A stretch of DNA of 64,000 nt from contig CANOUP010000001.1 in the NCBI GenBank assembly GCA_947570625.1, positions 62,001 through 126,000 of the forward strand. The letters run 5' to 3'. This stretch comes from an uncultured Clostridia bacterium. GTDB lineage: Bacteria > Bacillota > Clostridia > Christensenellales > Borkfalkiaceae. The notes under the pieces are model-generated. The model was given only the letters and a program-made list of their open reading frames with translations, did no database searches and was not told the DNA's origin. The position numbers and the translations under genes are program-made. Positions 8,269-17,850 of the stretch are shown here, piece by piece (the stretch's first letter is position 1; every line of letters starts with the position of its first letter).

Positions 8269-8902
8269 AAAAATTACGCTTGACGGGCTTATATTCCAGA
8301 ACCCTACGCTTATGCTCGTGCTGGGCACCTGCCCCACTCTCGGGCTTATGAATTCGGCTATGTCCGCGCTGGGAATGGGGCTTACGGTAGTCGTAATTCT
8401 GACTTTAAGCAACATAATCATATCGCTATTGAGAAAGGTTATTCCCAACGAAGTGCGTATTCCCTGCTATATAGTAATTATAGCTACGCTTGTCACGTTT
8501 GCGAGAATGTTCCTCGAATATTACCTGCCCGATTTGCACGACAGCCTAGGCGGGTTCCTTGCGCTGATTGTCGTCAACTGCATCATACTCGGCAGAGCGG
8601 AAGCTTTTGCTAACAAACACAACCCTGCCGAAGCCGCCGTCGACGGAATAGCGAACGGGCTCGGCTTCACATTTGCGCTTACCGTAATGGGTATTATATG
8701 CGAAGTTTTAGGCAAGGGCTCGCTGTTCGGACTGCATCTTTGGAACTTTAAAATAGGTATGTTCGCTTCGCCCGCAGGTGCGTTTATCGTATACGGGATA
8801 AGCATTGCCGTGTTCGTATACATTATCGACGGCTTCGAGAGAGCGCGAAGGGTCAAAGCCAACAAGCTGGCGCGCGGAAATCTTTTGAAGGAGGAAGCTT
8901 AA
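8255..8902 (+). CDS. rnfE: Rnf electron transport complex subunit RnfE
   Basis: A 215-residue six-helix membrane protein of the RnfA/RnfE family. It contains family segments QNPTLMLVLGTCPTLG near the N-terminus and VVNCIILGRAEAFA (~106-119). Conserved cysteines in these helices hold the intramembrane iron-sulfur centre shared with RnfA in solved Rnf/Nqr structures. The gene begins inside the 3' end of rnfG. Confidence 0.95.
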   Translation: MNKYKKITLDGLIFQNPTLMLVLGTCPTLGLMNSAMSALGMGLTVVVILTLSNIIISLLRKVIPNEVRIPCYIVIIATLVTFARMFLEYYLPDLHDSLGGFLALIVVNCIILGRAEAFANKHNPAEAAVDGIANGLGFTFALTVMGIICEVLGKGSLFGLHLWNFKIGMFASPAGAFIVYGISIAVFVYIIDGFERARRVKANKLARGNLLKEEA

Positions 8903-8905
8903 ATT

Positions 8906-9508
8906 ATGGGTACTTTTATAGCTATCGTTCTTTCCGCGGTGCTTACCAACAACTTCATAACGGTAAAAACTTACGGTATCTGCCCCTTCCTCGGGGTTTC
9001 GAAAAAGACTTCTTCCGCCGTCGGCATGGGAATTGCCGTAACGCTTGTCATGGTGCTGGCGACGCTTGTCACCTATCCCATTTATACCTACGCGATGATT
9101 CCCCTGCACATAGAGTTTCTCGAAATTATATTTTTCATTTTCATAATCGCTTCGCTTGTGCAAATGCTTGAAAAAATTATACAAAAAGTTTCACCCTCGC
9201 TTTACGGCGCGATGGGCATATACCTTCCGCTTATTACAACAAACTGCGCCGTGCTGGGCGTTACGGAGCTTGTGCTCGGCGATATGTCCTCGGTTATAGG
9301 CGCGGCTTCGATGAACGTAGGCTGGGCTGTGCTGTACGCGCTGTTCTCGGGGCTCGGCTTTACGCTGGTAATGGTAATTATGAGCGGTATGCGCGAAAAA
9401 CTCAACTGTTACAAACTGCCGAAAGCGGTATCGGGTTTCCCCGTAGCGATGGTTACGGCAAGCTTTATATGCATGGCGTTTATGGTATTCACATATATCG
9501 TAATTTAA
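8906..9508 (+). CDS. rnfA: Rnf electron transport complex subunit RnfA
   Basis: A 200-residue six-helix membrane subunit homologous to RnfE, inserted in the opposite orientation. Conserved segments include NNFITVKTYGICPFLG (Cys ~27) and LITTNCAVLGV (Cys ~112), the cysteines that ligate the shared membrane Fe-S cluster. SD GGAGGAAG precedes the start, three bases after the rnfE stop. Confidence 0.95.
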   Translation: MGTFIAIVLSAVLTNNFITVKTYGICPFLGVSKKTSSAVGMGIAVTLVMVLATLVTYPIYTYAMIPLHIEFLEIIFFIFIIASLVQMLEKIIQKVSPSLYGAMGIYLPLITTNCAVLGVTELVLGDMSSVIGAASMNVGWAVLYALFSGLGFTLVMVIMSGMREKLNCYKLPKAVSGFPVAMVTASFICMAFMVFTYIVI

Positions 9509-9520
9509 GGAGAAGAAAAA

Positions 9521-10369
9521 ATGAATTTACTTGCTGTCACTGCGCAAACGTGGATTACGGTAGGCATAGTTTCGGGCATTTTTGCGGGAACCGCGCTTTT
9601 GGTAGGCATACTCATACTCCTTGTAGGAAAAATTTTCAAAGTCGACGTCGACGAAAAAATTTCTAAAATCCTCGACAATCTCGCAGGCGCAAACTGCGGA
9701 GGATGCGGATGTTCGGGCTGTAACGGGTTCGCTAAAAAACTTGCCGAGGGATGCGGTAATATAGACGACTGTCACGTAACCTCGCCCGAGAAAAAAGCAG
9801 AAATAGCAAAGCTTTTGGGCGTGGAACTGCAAAGCGGCGAACGTACCGTCGCCGTTGTTCACTGCAACGGTCTTTCGGAAAACTGCGGGGTTAAGTTCGA
9901 ATATAAGGGAAATCCCGTTTGCTCGGCAAACAATTCGCTTCTCGGCGGAAACAAAAACTGTTCGTTCGCTTGCCTCGGATACGGCGACTGCAAAGCCGTC
10001 TGCCCCGAAAATGCGATAGAAGTTACCGACAGACTTGCGCACGTAGACCCCGACAGGTGCATTTCCTGCGGAGCGTGCATTAACGCCTGTCCGAAAAAGA
10101 TAATAGGGCGAATACCTGCCTCGGCTCCCGTATACGTTGCCTGCTCCTCTTCGTGCAGGGGTAAGGAAGTTACAAGCGTCTGCAAGGTCGGCTGTATAGC
10201 GTGCGCGATATGCGAAAAGAGCTGTCCGCACGGCGCGATTACGATGAAAGACAATCTCCCCGTGTTCGACTACGCCAAATGTACGGGCTGTTTAACCTGC
10301 GTTGAAAAGTGCCCGAGAAAGATTATTATAAGCCGTAAGGTAACCGCTTCGGAAACTCCCGAAAAATAA
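9521..10369 (+). CDS. rnfB: Rnf electron transport complex subunit RnfB
   Basis: A 282-residue ferredoxin-accepting subunit. It has an N-terminal membrane anchor (~12-37), then a 4Fe-4S domain with C59, C62, C67 and C78 (NCGGCGCSGC motif), then ferredoxin-type CxxCxxCxxxCP clusters in the C-terminal half (CISCGACINACP; CIACAICEKSCP; CTGCLTCVEKCP). These pass electrons from reduced ferredoxin to the membrane part of the complex. It is the last gene of the rnfCDGEAB operon, in the usual clostridial order. Confidence 0.96.
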   Translation: MNLLAVTAQTWITVGIVSGIFAGTALLVGILILLVGKIFKVDVDEKISKILDNLAGANCGGCGCSGCNGFAKKLAEGCGNIDDCHVTSPEKKAEIAKLLGVELQSGERTVAVVHCNGLSENCGVKFEYKGNPVCSANNSLLGGNKNCSFACLGYGDCKAVCPENAIEVTDRLAHVDPDRCISCGACINACPKKIIGRIPASAPVYVACSSSCRGKEVTSVCKVGCIACAICEKSCPHGAITMKDNLPVFDYAKCTGCLTCVEKCPRKIIISRKVTASETPEK

Positions 10370-10465
10370 TTTTGAGTTATAAAAAAGCGCGCCCGCGCAA
10401 AAGCACAATTCCCATAGGGAATTGAAAAAACCAAATATTTTATTGATACGCTTTCAGATTATGAA

Positions 10466-10498
10466 AAAAGCACTCGAACATTTTATTCGAGTGCTTTT
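10466..10498. terminator. Bidirectional terminator between rnfB and the acetyltransferase gene
   Basis: A 13-bp stem (10466-10478 / 10486-10498) with a 7-base loop starts in A-run and ends in T-run. It lies between the convergent ends of rnfB (10369) and the acetyltransferase (10531). Confidence 0.8.
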
Positions 10499-10530
10499 AG
10501 CTAAACTTTATTAGAAAGACAAATTGAAAT

Positions 10531-11037
10531 TTATTTTATTTGGGAATACATTTTCATATCTAAAACCGCGCCGTTTTTTACTGCATTGGAACGCAATATT
10601 CCCTCAAATTGAAAGCCTGCTTTTTCTAAAACGCGGGACGAACCTCTATTGTTTGCAAACGGTTCCGCATAAATTCGCAATATATCCGTATTGTCAAAAA
10701 CATATTTGCAAATTTGCTTTACGGCTTCGGTCATTATACCCTTGCCCCAATATTCTTCCGCAAGATAATAACCGAGTTCGGCTGTTCTGAAATGAATATT
10801 GTTTTGCCGAAAAACGGATATACTGCCGACTGCTTTCCCTTCAATTTCAATAGCGAAAGCAAACTTTGAATTTTTATCGGCAGAGAGAATGGAATTTATA
10901 AATTCTTTGCCGTCTTGTTCTGTATACGGATATGGTATGCCGTCCCGTAGATTATCCAATATTTTTTTATTGTTAATTGTAGATGCCAAGTTTTGCGCAT
11001 CGCTTAATTTCCACTCTCGCAACGAAAAAGTAAACAT
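10531..11037 (-). CDS. GNAT family N-acetyltransferase (RimJ/RimL-like)
   Basis: A 168-residue single-domain acetyltransferase. The acetyl-CoA loop is the segment with G-K-G-I near residue 97 (YWGKGIMTEAVKQI), preceded by the ELGYYLAEEYWG strand-turn typical of RimJ/RimL-like GNATs; NNRGSSRVLEKAGF is the conserved late helix. The substrate cannot be told from sequence (ribosomal protein N-terminus, small molecule or antibiotic). SD CGGAGT precedes the ATG. Its base composition is clearly more A+T rich than the flanking rnf and apbE genes, a possible sign of recent acquisition. Confidence 0.85.
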   Translation of the reverse strand: MFTFSLREWKLSDAQNLASTINNKKILDNLRDGIPYPYTEQDGKEFINSILSADKNSKFAFAIEIEGKAVGSISVFRQNNIHFRTAELGYYLAEEYWGKGIMTEAVKQICKYVFDNTDILRIYAEPFANNRGSSRVLEKAGFQFEGILRSNAVKNGAVLDMKMYSQIK

Positions 11038-11119
11038 AATATTACTCCGCTAAATTACTGTATAACGTATAATCATTTTATCACGAAATATGAAAGAACG
11101 CAACCGATTGAATTTGGTT

Positions 11120-11584
11120 TTACATAATAATATCGCCATTATCTATATCGTAGCCGTACGGTTCGATTTTAAGCCTGTGCGGGGAACAGTAAATCACCCC
11201 GCCGTTATCTTTCAGCTCGCCCGAATACACGCAGTCGAGTTTACCGCAGTCTGCGGAAGTCACTTTTACGCTTCCGCCTTTATTTATCTGCACTGTGTTG
11301 TATCCGTAATCCGTCGTTATTTTCACGTTTATCGTGTCGGTATCTCCGTCGAGCTTAGCAACGTACCTCGCGTCTAAACGTTCTTCACCGCTTTCAAAAT
11401 CGTATTCGTAAACGGTTTCTCCCGCAAAGCTTATTCTTATACCCGATAAAGGCGAAGCGCCGCGCGTGAAATATACGGCGAGGAACACGGCAATAACCGC
11501 GGTTAGCAACACTGCGTAAATTAAAATATCGCCTATTTTAAACGCTTTACCGCTCTTTACCTGTCGGATTTTTTCAAGCGACAT
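11120..11584 (-). CDS. NusG domain II-containing membrane protein (EetA-like)
   Basis: A 154-residue protein with one N-terminal membrane helix (~17-40) and an outside beta domain of the NusG_II family. Two cysteine clusters are conserved, ADCGKLDC and VIYCSPHRL (the C-x-P-H-x-L signature). Family members are encoded with Gx transporters and ApbE; in the Listeria-type extracellular electron transfer locus this type of protein is EetA. Here it is the last gene after the FMN-lipoprotein and apbE, 11 bases downstream of apbE, and the matching Gx transporter opens the neighbouring rnf operon. Function is inferred from this repeated association. Confidence 0.8.
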   Translation of the reverse strand: MSLEKIRQVKSGKAFKIGDILIYAVLLTAVIAVFLAVYFTRGASPLSGIRISFAGETVYEYDFESGEERLDARYVAKLDGDTDTINVKITTDYGYNTVQINKGGSVKVTSADCGKLDCVYSGELKDNGGVIYCSPHRLKIEPYGYDIDNGDIIM

Positions 11585-11595
11585 TGTCCGCTCCT

Positions 11596-12762
11596 TTAAC
11601 CTTCGTCACAGCAAAACACAATCATTTCGTCGGTAATTTTTTCGTTTACGAATTGTACCGCCCTCTGTCTGCCCATTGCCATTATTGCCGTCGTAAGCGC
11701 GTCGCCCCGAACCGCCGAAGCGCCGATTACGCTTGCCGACATAATTTCGCCCGTCACGGGTCTGCCCGAAACAGGGTTAAAAATATGGCAGTACCTGACA
11801 TTGTCAAGCGTGTAATATTTTACGTCGTCTGCGCTTGTAGAAACCGCGCGGTTGTTTACGCCTACTTCGAAATAAGCCCTGCCGTCCGCAGAGCGCGGGT
11901 CGCGGAACCCGACGGTATAATTGCCGTTTTTGTAGTGGTTTTTGCAAATCATACTGCTTGAACCGAAATCGAAATACCCGAACTTATAGCCGTATTCGTC
12001 CATAAGCGCGCTTATTTTATCTGCGGAATAACCTTTTCCGATACCGCCCAAATCTATTTTCATTGAATATTCCGCGCCGTTCCGGACGCATACGGCGCCG
12101 GGCTTTACGGCATAATACTTATCCTCATCTTTAAATAGCTTAACTTCGCCGAAGTGCGACGACAGTTCGCGGAAAGCTTCAACCTGCGCGTCCGAGGGAA
12201 GTTCTTCCGAGGTTTCGGGGCGCTTGGTCCAGTCGTAAAATCCGTACATTTCCGCGCCGTAATATATTGCGGGATTGTAATAACCCTGCGTAAACTCATA
12301 CATTTCCATGGCGGTTTCCAGCACTTCGTAAGCGACAGCGTCGATTTCGACGGTTTCGCCCGCGGACGCGCCGTTAAAGCGGGAAACAGAGGACTGCTCC
12401 TCTCCTACCGACAGCGACGCGTTTATTTGCGTAAGCAGTTTTTCCGCTTCTTCGGTAAACCGCACGAATTTGTTTTCCGCGGTTTCGGCGTCGGTGAAAT
12501 CGTCCGTGACAACGACTGTTGCGTCAGCCGTCATCACGCCGTAAAAAGTTTTGCCGACGGACTTGTAATTTCCGCTTCCCGCGCGCTCGGGTTCTCCCAT
12601 AGTCTGGGTAGCGGCGAGTCCCTCCGCCGTTTTGTAATTTTTAAGCGCGACGGTAAAACCTTCGGCAATGTTCGTATACACGCCGTAAGTTTTTGCACTG
12701 CACCCCGACAGGAGCATTAATCCCGATAATACAGCGGATATGACCGCTTTGGTAAATTTCAT
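11596..12762 (-). CDS. apbE: FAD:protein FMN transferase ApbE, lipoprotein
   Basis: A 388-residue flavin transferase that attaches FMN covalently to a Thr in S-G-A-T motifs of exported domains using FAD and Mg2+. The N-terminus is a lipoprotein signal with lipobox LLSGC (Cys at 21), so it works outside the membrane. Core motifs are KIDLGGIGKGYSADKI, FGSS, NNRAVSTSADDVKYY, HIFNPVSGRPV and the metal-binding GDALTTAIMAMG. Substrates in the window are RnfD, RnfG and the FMN-lipoprotein immediately upstream. No Shine-Dalgarno is visible before the ATG; a strong hairpin (12776-12797) sits between it and the preceding gene. Confidence 0.94.
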   Translation of the reverse strand: MKFTKAVISAVLSGLMLLSGCSAKTYGVYTNIAEGFTVALKNYKTAEGLAATQTMGEPERAGSGNYKSVGKTFYGVMTADATVVVTDDFTDAETAENKFVRFTEEAEKLLTQINASLSVGEEQSSVSRFNGASAGETVEIDAVAYEVLETAMEMYEFTQGYYNPAIYYGAEMYGFYDWTKRPETSEELPSDAQVEAFRELSSHFGEVKLFKDEDKYYAVKPGAVCVRNGAEYSMKIDLGGIGKGYSADKISALMDEYGYKFGYFDFGSSSMICKNHYKNGNYTVGFRDPRSADGRAYFEVGVNNRAVSTSADDVKYYTLDNVRYCHIFNPVSGRPVTGEIMSASVIGASAVRGDALTTAIMAMGRQRAVQFVNEKITDEMIVFCCDEG

Positions 12763-12775
12763 AATATTCTTATAA

Positions 12776-12797
12776 GCGCCCGCCTTACGGCGGGCGC
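12776..12797 (-). promoter_or_regulatory. Intercistronic hairpin between FMN-lipoprotein gene and apbE
   Basis: A perfect 9-bp GC stem (gcgcccgcc / ggcgggcgc, 4-base loop) has no T-run on the minus strand. It is more likely an mRNA-stabilising or processing hairpin, or a partial terminator, that sets relative expression of the two cistrons. Confidence 0.5.
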
Positions 12798-12801
12798 AAA
12801 A

Positions 12802-13275
12802 TTATTTAAGATTTTTTACGGCGTCCTGCACTGCAAGCAGTACCCTTCCGCTTCCCATTGTCGCGCCCGATATTATAAGCGCGCTGTCGTACGCGTTAAA
12901 GCCTTCCGCGTTCGCCGATAACGGCGCGCCCGCTTCGCTTACGGCAACCTGCATTGCGAGAATTTCGGAAACCGTTCTGCCTTCGTACGCCTGCAAGAGA
13001 GGTTTTATGTTGTTCTTCCAGTTGTCTACCTTTTCCTGCGTCCAGCGGTCCCCGCCTGCCGGCGAAACGTCAACGTAGTCGGAACCTACTATTCTTACCG
13101 ATTTTATGACTTTGTTTTCGTCCACGCGCACCTGTACCTTGACGCCGTAATTGGTGCCGTACTGGGTGTACTCGTACTTGCCCTCGTACATTTTTGCACA
13201 GCCCGCAAGCGCGCCTATGACGGCGCACCCGCATACCAGAGCCGAAAGCATTAAAGTCTTGAAAAGTTTTCTCAT
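12802..13275 (-). CDS. FMN-binding domain lipoprotein
   Basis: A 157-residue exported lipoprotein: signal peptide, lipobox GALAGC, then a single FMN_bind domain ending in SALIISGATMGSG, the S-G-A-T flavinylation motif used by ApbE. The Asp usually three residues before Ser in this motif is Leu here. I chose the ATG at 13275 because GGAGGAATT immediately precedes it; an upstream in-frame ATG at 13290 lacks an SD. It is the first gene of a three-gene unit with apbE and the NusG-II protein and has its own promoter. By analogy with PplA it could carry electrons outside the membrane; that is inference. Confidence 0.85.
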   Translation of the reverse strand: MRKLFKTLMLSALVCGCAVIGALAGCAKMYEGKYEYTQYGTNYGVKVQVRVDENKVIKSVRIVGSDYVDVSPAGGDRWTQEKVDNWKNNIKPLLQAYEGRTVSEILAMQVAVSEAGAPLSANAEGFNAYDSALIISGATMGSGRVLLAVQDAVKNLK

Positions 13276-13296
13276 AATTCCTCCTGCCATAGGATT

Positions 13297-13325
13297 ATTT
13301 TACCATACGATTAAAACAATGTAAA
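13297..13325 (-). promoter_or_regulatory. Promoter of the FMN-lipoprotein-apbE-NusG-II unit
   Basis: On the minus strand TTTACA (13325-13320), a 17-base spacer ending TGG, and TAAAAT (13302-13297). It predicts a start near 13290 and a short SD-containing leader. Confidence 0.6.
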
Positions 13326-13360
13326 CGTAAATAGGCAGATTTTTTGACGGTTTATGACGT

Positions 13361-16168
13361 TTATTCGGTGCGAAGCGCGACGACGGGGTCTTTTTTCGCC
13401 GCGGCAGACGCGGGAATCAGTCCGGATATCAGCGTCAGTACAACGCTTATCGCTATCATTATGAACGCAGTCAGTACGGGGAGCGACGCAATAGTGTATA
13501 TGCCCGCGATTGAGCCGACTATAAGATTTATGATAAGCGAAAGTATATATGTGACCGCTATGCCGACCACGCCCGCGGCAAGTCCTATTATAAACGTTTC
13601 CGCAATAAACAGGCGCTTTATGTCTTTCTTCCTCGCGCCGACCGAACGCAGTATGCCTATTTCCTTTATTCTTTCGACTACTGAAACATAAGTGATTATT
13701 CCGACCATTACGGTAGATACGACGAGCGACAGCGCGGTAAACGCAACCAAAGCTATCGTAACCATCTGTATCATAGTATTGACCATCATAATGATAAGCC
13801 CCACCGTATCGGTGTATTTGACCGCGTCCGCTTCCGAAAGCTCGTACCTGACGCTGTTCCCGTCCGCGTCGGTAAATTCGAGAACGCCGTTTCCATCGCA
13901 CGCTTCGTTCCACTTATCGAGATATCCCGTAATCAAATCTTTACTGTTGAAATTGAGCGGGTAAATGCTTACAGAAACGGGTAAATCGCTTCCGCCAAGC
14001 GCGGATAAATTCATTTTGTCGGAATTTCCACCCGTCATCATTGACATCATATCCGCCATAGGTCTGACGAGCCCGGTGTTGGGTATGCCGTTTGGATAGG
14101 CCGGCATAGGCGGGATTATCCACGAGCTTTTATGAAACGCGCCGTTTTCGTAATACGAGAATTCGTAATTGTAACCTATGTACGTACTGCCGTGTTCTCT
14201 GACGTACGACGCTATTTTACTTTCCTTCGAAGTTTCCAGCATATGCTCGGTAAGTTCGTTGGTGTAATAAATGCCCGAATTAAGACAGCCGTATGAAATT
14301 CCTTCTTTCTTTTGGAGAATTGCTTTGACCTTCAAGGGCACGGCTCCGTCTTGCGAAAGCCCCTTGCCCGAATAGTTGTATTTGTGCGTAACGAAATCCG
14401 AGATGTCAAGCGGCGTATATTTGCCTTCGCCGTCGGTGGTAATCGTGTAGTAAACCTCGCCCTCTCCCTTTTCGGAGTACACGGTGTCGTTGGGATACCA
14501 GGTAAACGTTTTTGCGTTTTCGCCGACAAAAAAGCCGTATTCTTTGCCGTCGATAAAGTCCTGAATAATTCCGCTGTCGTAGTTGTCGTTATCCGTTCCG
14601 TTTTCAATCTGCGCTTTATATGCGTAGTTTAAAAACTGTTCCTGCGTGAAATAGCCGAACTGACCGAGCGTTATATCGTTCAAACATTTGTCGTCTACAA
14701 CGATAATAAGACTGTCTTTATTTTCGAAAATGTCCTTATATTCGGCTTCGGTAAAGTTTTCCGTCTTGCCTGCGTCGCTTGCGAGTATGTCGTACTGCGA
14801 GAGAATATAATTGTAGTTATCGGGTATTTCGCTGAACGAGCCCGCCGAAGCAATCATTGCGGTATACTGCGCATAATCGGATTCGCGCTGTAAAACCGAT
14901 GTGTACATCTGGCGGATTGCCGTTATAGAATAAGTACCGCTGACGTCCGCGTCCGCCGAAACGGGTTTATCGGTTACTTTGAAATCGGTGTAAATGTTAT
15001 TTGCAAGGTTGAAGCCGTAGCCGTATTGAAGCGCGTTGTAGTACTCCTTAGGCATACTGTCGACATACTTGATATAGTTCTCTTCTATTTTGTTCGTGGT
15101 CATCGACTGGTTCATGCCCATAAGCGTTTCCAGAAGCGAGTCGACGTAAATTTTACCGTCTTCGAGCTTGCTTATATCGACTTTTGTTCCCGTCGAGAAA
15201 TTCATTAGCGCGTCGAAATCGAGAGCCGTTTCCGTAATGGTCAGAGGATAGCCCGAAAGCATATCGTCCTCCATACTCTTTATATATCCCTGTACGCCCG
15301 AAGAAATCGCAAGCACCATAGATACGCCTATAATACCGATACTGCCCGCTATCGCGACAACGGATGTACGCTTTATCTTGGAAAGCAGGTTTTTAAGCGA
15401 AAGCATAAAAGCCATTCCGAACGACATAGACGAACGCTTTTTCTTGCCCTTGTTTATCGCGGGCGCTTCCTGCGGGATTTCTTCCGCACCGTCGTAAGGC
15501 ATACTGTCGTCTGTGATCTGTCCGTCCAAAAGTCTTATGATACGCGTAGAGTACTGTTCGGCAAGCTCGGGGTTGTGCGTAACCATTATTACAAGACGAT
15601 CCTTAGAAATTTCTTTCAGAAGGTCCATTATCTGAACGCTCGTCTTGGAATCGAGCGCGCCGGTCGGCTCGTCGGCAAGCACGATTTCGGGGTCGTTTAT
15701 AAGCGCGCGGGCAATAGCGACCCTCTGCGCCTGCCCGCCAGAAAGCTGGTTGGGACGGTTGTTTATTCTGTCTTTAAGACCGACCTTGTCAAGCGCTTCT
15801 ATCGCACGGCGACGGCGTTCTTCCCTGTCGACGCCCGATATAGTTAAAGCGAGTTCGACGTTTTGAAGAATAGTCTGGTGGGGAATCAAATGATAGCTTT
15901 GGAATATGAAACCTATCGAATGGTTACGGTAAGTATCCCAGTCCCTGCTTCCGAACTGCTTGGTGCTGACTCCGTTTATTATAAGGTCGCCCGAAGTATA
16001 CTTGTCAAGCCCGCCTATAATGTTCAAAAGAGTTGTTTTACCGCAACCCGAAGCGCCCAGTATGGATACAAATTCGTTCCTGCGGAAGTTAATGCTTACG
16101 CCTTTAAGCGCGTGCACCGCACCGTCCGCAACGGGATAATCTTTTGTAATTTCCTTTAACTGCAACAT
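13361..16168 (-). CDS. ABC transporter, fused ATPase and FtsX/MacB-type permease with large extracellular insert
   Basis: A 935-residue fusion. Residues 1-~225 are a MacB/LolD-type ATPase with Walker A GASGCGKT (38-45), signature LSGGQ (142-146), Walker B IVLADE (162-167) and H-loop His198. A basic linker and the first membrane helix (~270-290) follow. About 470 residues that should lie outside the cell come next, rich in Tyr, Asp and Asn. Three FtsX-type helices end the protein (from ~795). This is the mechanotransmission type of ABC system used for lipoprotein, peptide or antibiotic handling rather than channel transport. It starts three bases after the gltX stop, so the two are co-transcribed. 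Substrate is unknown. Confidence 0.9.
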   Translation of the reverse strand: MLQLKEITKDYPVADGAVHALKGVSINFRRNEFVSILGASGCGKTTLLNIIGGLDKYTSGDLIINGVSTKQFGSRDWDTYRNHSIGFIFQSYHLIPHQTILQNVELALTISGVDREERRRRAIEALDKVGLKDRINNRPNQLSGGQAQRVAIARALINDPEIVLADEPTGALDSKTSVQIMDLLKEISKDRLVIMVTHNPELAEQYSTRIIRLLDGQITDDSMPYDGAEEIPQEAPAINKGKKKRSSMSFGMAFMLSLKNLLSKIKRTSVVAIAGSIGIIGVSMVLAISSGVQGYIKSMEDDMLSGYPLTITETALDFDALMNFSTGTKVDISKLEDGKIYVDSLLETLMGMNQSMTTNKIEENYIKYVDSMPKEYYNALQYGYGFNLANNIYTDFKVTDKPVSADADVSGTYSITAIRQMYTSVLQRESDYAQYTAMIASAGSFSEIPDNYNYILSQYDILASDAGKTENFTEAEYKDIFENKDSLIIVVDDKCLNDITLGQFGYFTQEQFLNYAYKAQIENGTDNDNYDSGIIQDFIDGKEYGFFVGENAKTFTWYPNDTVYSEKGEGEVYYTITTDGEGKYTPLDISDFVTHKYNYSGKGLSQDGAVPLKVKAILQKKEGISYGCLNSGIYYTNELTEHMLETSKESKIASYVREHGSTYIGYNYEFSYYENGAFHKSSWIIPPMPAYPNGIPNTGLVRPMADMMSMMTGGNSDKMNLSALGGSDLPVSVSIYPLNFNSKDLITGYLDKWNEACDGNGVLEFTDADGNSVRYELSEADAVKYTDTVGLIIMMVNTMIQMVTIALVAFTALSLVVSTVMVGIITYVSVVERIKEIGILRSVGARKKDIKRLFIAETFIIGLAAGVVGIAVTYILSLIINLIVGSIAGIYTIASLPVLTAFIMIAISVVLTLISGLIPASAAAKKDPVVALRTE

Positions 16169-16171
16169 ATT

Positions 16172-17836
16172 TTATACCTGCTTTTTTTTAATCTTGCTCA
16201 TTCCGCGTTTAAGACGTTCCGCCGTGCGTTCTTTTCCGAGTATGCGCATAATCGTGCACAAATCGGGAGAGTTGGGCATACCTGTCACGGCGATGCGGAG
16301 TATCTCCGCAATGTCCGATACGTTTCCTTTATATTTTTCGGGTTCTTTCTTGTAATCGCTCATTTCGCCCGCAAACCCGACCGTGGGAGCGATTGCCTTT
16401 ACTTTTGCAAACCACGCCGAGTTGTCGTCCGCGGGGTCGTAAGTTTTCAAAAATTCGCCAAGCACGGTATTGACCGTTTGCGCGTCGAACCTGTAAGAAT
16501 ATTCGGGCGCGAATGTGTCGTCGAAGAAATAATCTATTAGCCTTACGCCCTGCTCGGCGCGTTCGATATCCTTTCTTCTCTTTTTACCGCCGACGCCCAT
16601 AACGAGTTCGAGCACTTTTATTATATACTCTTCGTTTTGGAAATGCGCTTTGTCTGCGGGAGTGCCGAACTCGGTTACCCAGCCTTTCAAAAACTCAAAG
16701 CACTCCACTGCGGACAGCATTGAAATTTCCGTGCGCGACACGTCGTTTAGTTTATCCAAATCGAACAGCGCGCCGCTTCTGCTCATTTTCTCTATTCTGA
16801 ACTTGAAATCGCGGTAATCGGCTGTCGGATTTTTGAGCGACCACTCCTCGAAATCGGAGTTCAACAAAGTCATAAGATACTTTACGACCGCCTTGGGGAA
16901 ATAGCCCGCCTTGCGGTAATAGTCCAGAGAAAGCTCGGGGTCCTTGCGTTTGGAAAGTTTGCGCTTGGTACCGCCGTCCATTTTCATAAGCGAACTCGTG
17001 TGCGCGTAACGGGGCGGTTTAAAGCCGAGCGCCTTATGAAGTTCGAGATGCACGGGAAGGCTTGAAAGCCACTCCTCTCCCCGGATAACAAGCGTCGTGC
17101 GCATAAAGTGGTCGTCGATTGCGTGCGCGAAATGGTACGTTGGTATTCCGTCGGATTTAAGAATTACGACGTCCTGGTCGTTTTCGGTGACCGTAACTTC
17201 GCCTTTAATAGCGTCGCGGAAAATTATTTTGTTTTCGATACTGCCCTGCGATTTGAGGCGGATTACAAAAGGTTTTCCCTCTCCGAGATTTTTATAAATT
17301 TCGCTCTCGCTTAAATTACGGCATACGGCGTACTCGCCGTAATAACCCGTGGTCTTTTTCTCGCCCGTCTGTTTTTCGCGGACCGCGTTGAGTTCGTCCT
17401 CCGTGCAGAAACAGGGATACGCGTATCCTCTCTCTATCATATCCTTTACGAACGCGCGGTAGATTTCGGCGCGCCGTCTTTGATAGTAAGGTCCGTAAAT
17501 GTTGAGGGGCGACTGTATTTCCGCGCCCTCGTCAAAATTAATCCCGAAATATTTTAAGGAGCGGATAACGCTTTCCACCGCGCCGTCCACCTTGCGTTTT
17601 TCGTCGGTATCCTCTATCCTGAGATAGAAAATGCCGTCCGTGGTATGAGCGCTTCTTTCGTCCGCGAGCGCCGAATACAGGTTGCCGAGGTGTATAAAGC
17701 CCGTGGGCGAAGGCGCAAGACGCGTTACTTCGGCTTTGGGCGCGATATCGCGCGGAGGATAAATATGTTCGTACTTGTCTATCGAAAGAAGTCCTTCGTC
17801 GGGAATAAGCGCGGAAGCAAGTTTTTTGAGATTCAT
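16172..17836 (-). CDS. gltX: Glutamate--tRNA ligase
   Basis: A 554-residue class I aminoacyl-tRNA synthetase that charges tRNA-Glu (and often tRNA-Gln in bacteria lacking GlnRS). The HIGH-like motif is in LAPSPTGFIHLGN near residues 41-53 and the KMSKS-like motif is KRKLSKRKDP. The Glu-binding and tRNA-binding core (RIEDTDEKR, HLFRGEEW-like VIRGEEWLSS) is complete. It is longer than typical GluRS (~480), with an N-terminal extension of about 35 residues. SD AGGAGA precedes the ATG. It lies between a regulator gene and the ABC transporter. Confidence 0.93.
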   Translation of the reverse strand: MNLKKLASALIPDEGLLSIDKYEHIYPPRDIAPKAEVTRLAPSPTGFIHLGNLYSALADERSAHTTDGIFYLRIEDTDEKRKVDGAVESVIRSLKYFGINFDEGAEIQSPLNIYGPYYQRRRAEIYRAFVKDMIERGYAYPCFCTEDELNAVREKQTGEKKTTGYYGEYAVCRNLSESEIYKNLGEGKPFVIRLKSQGSIENKIIFRDAIKGEVTVTENDQDVVILKSDGIPTYHFAHAIDDHFMRTTLVIRGEEWLSSLPVHLELHKALGFKPPRYAHTSSLMKMDGGTKRKLSKRKDPELSLDYYRKAGYFPKAVVKYLMTLLNSDFEEWSLKNPTADYRDFKFRIEKMSRSGALFDLDKLNDVSRTEISMLSAVECFEFLKGWVTEFGTPADKAHFQNEEYIIKVLELVMGVGGKKRRKDIERAEQGVRLIDYFFDDTFAPEYSYRFDAQTVNTVLGEFLKTYDPADDNSAWFAKVKAIAPTVGFAGEMSDYKKEPEKYKGNVSDIAEILRIAVTGMPNSPDLCTIMRILGKERTAERLKRGMSKIKKKQV

Positions 17837-17850
17837 TTTCGTTCTCCTGT

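Noticed and set aside
10406..10424. 8-bp palindrome caattccc-ata-gggaattg after rnfB as terminator
   Set aside because: No T-run on either strand next to it; the stronger hairpin at 10466-10498 is the better terminator.
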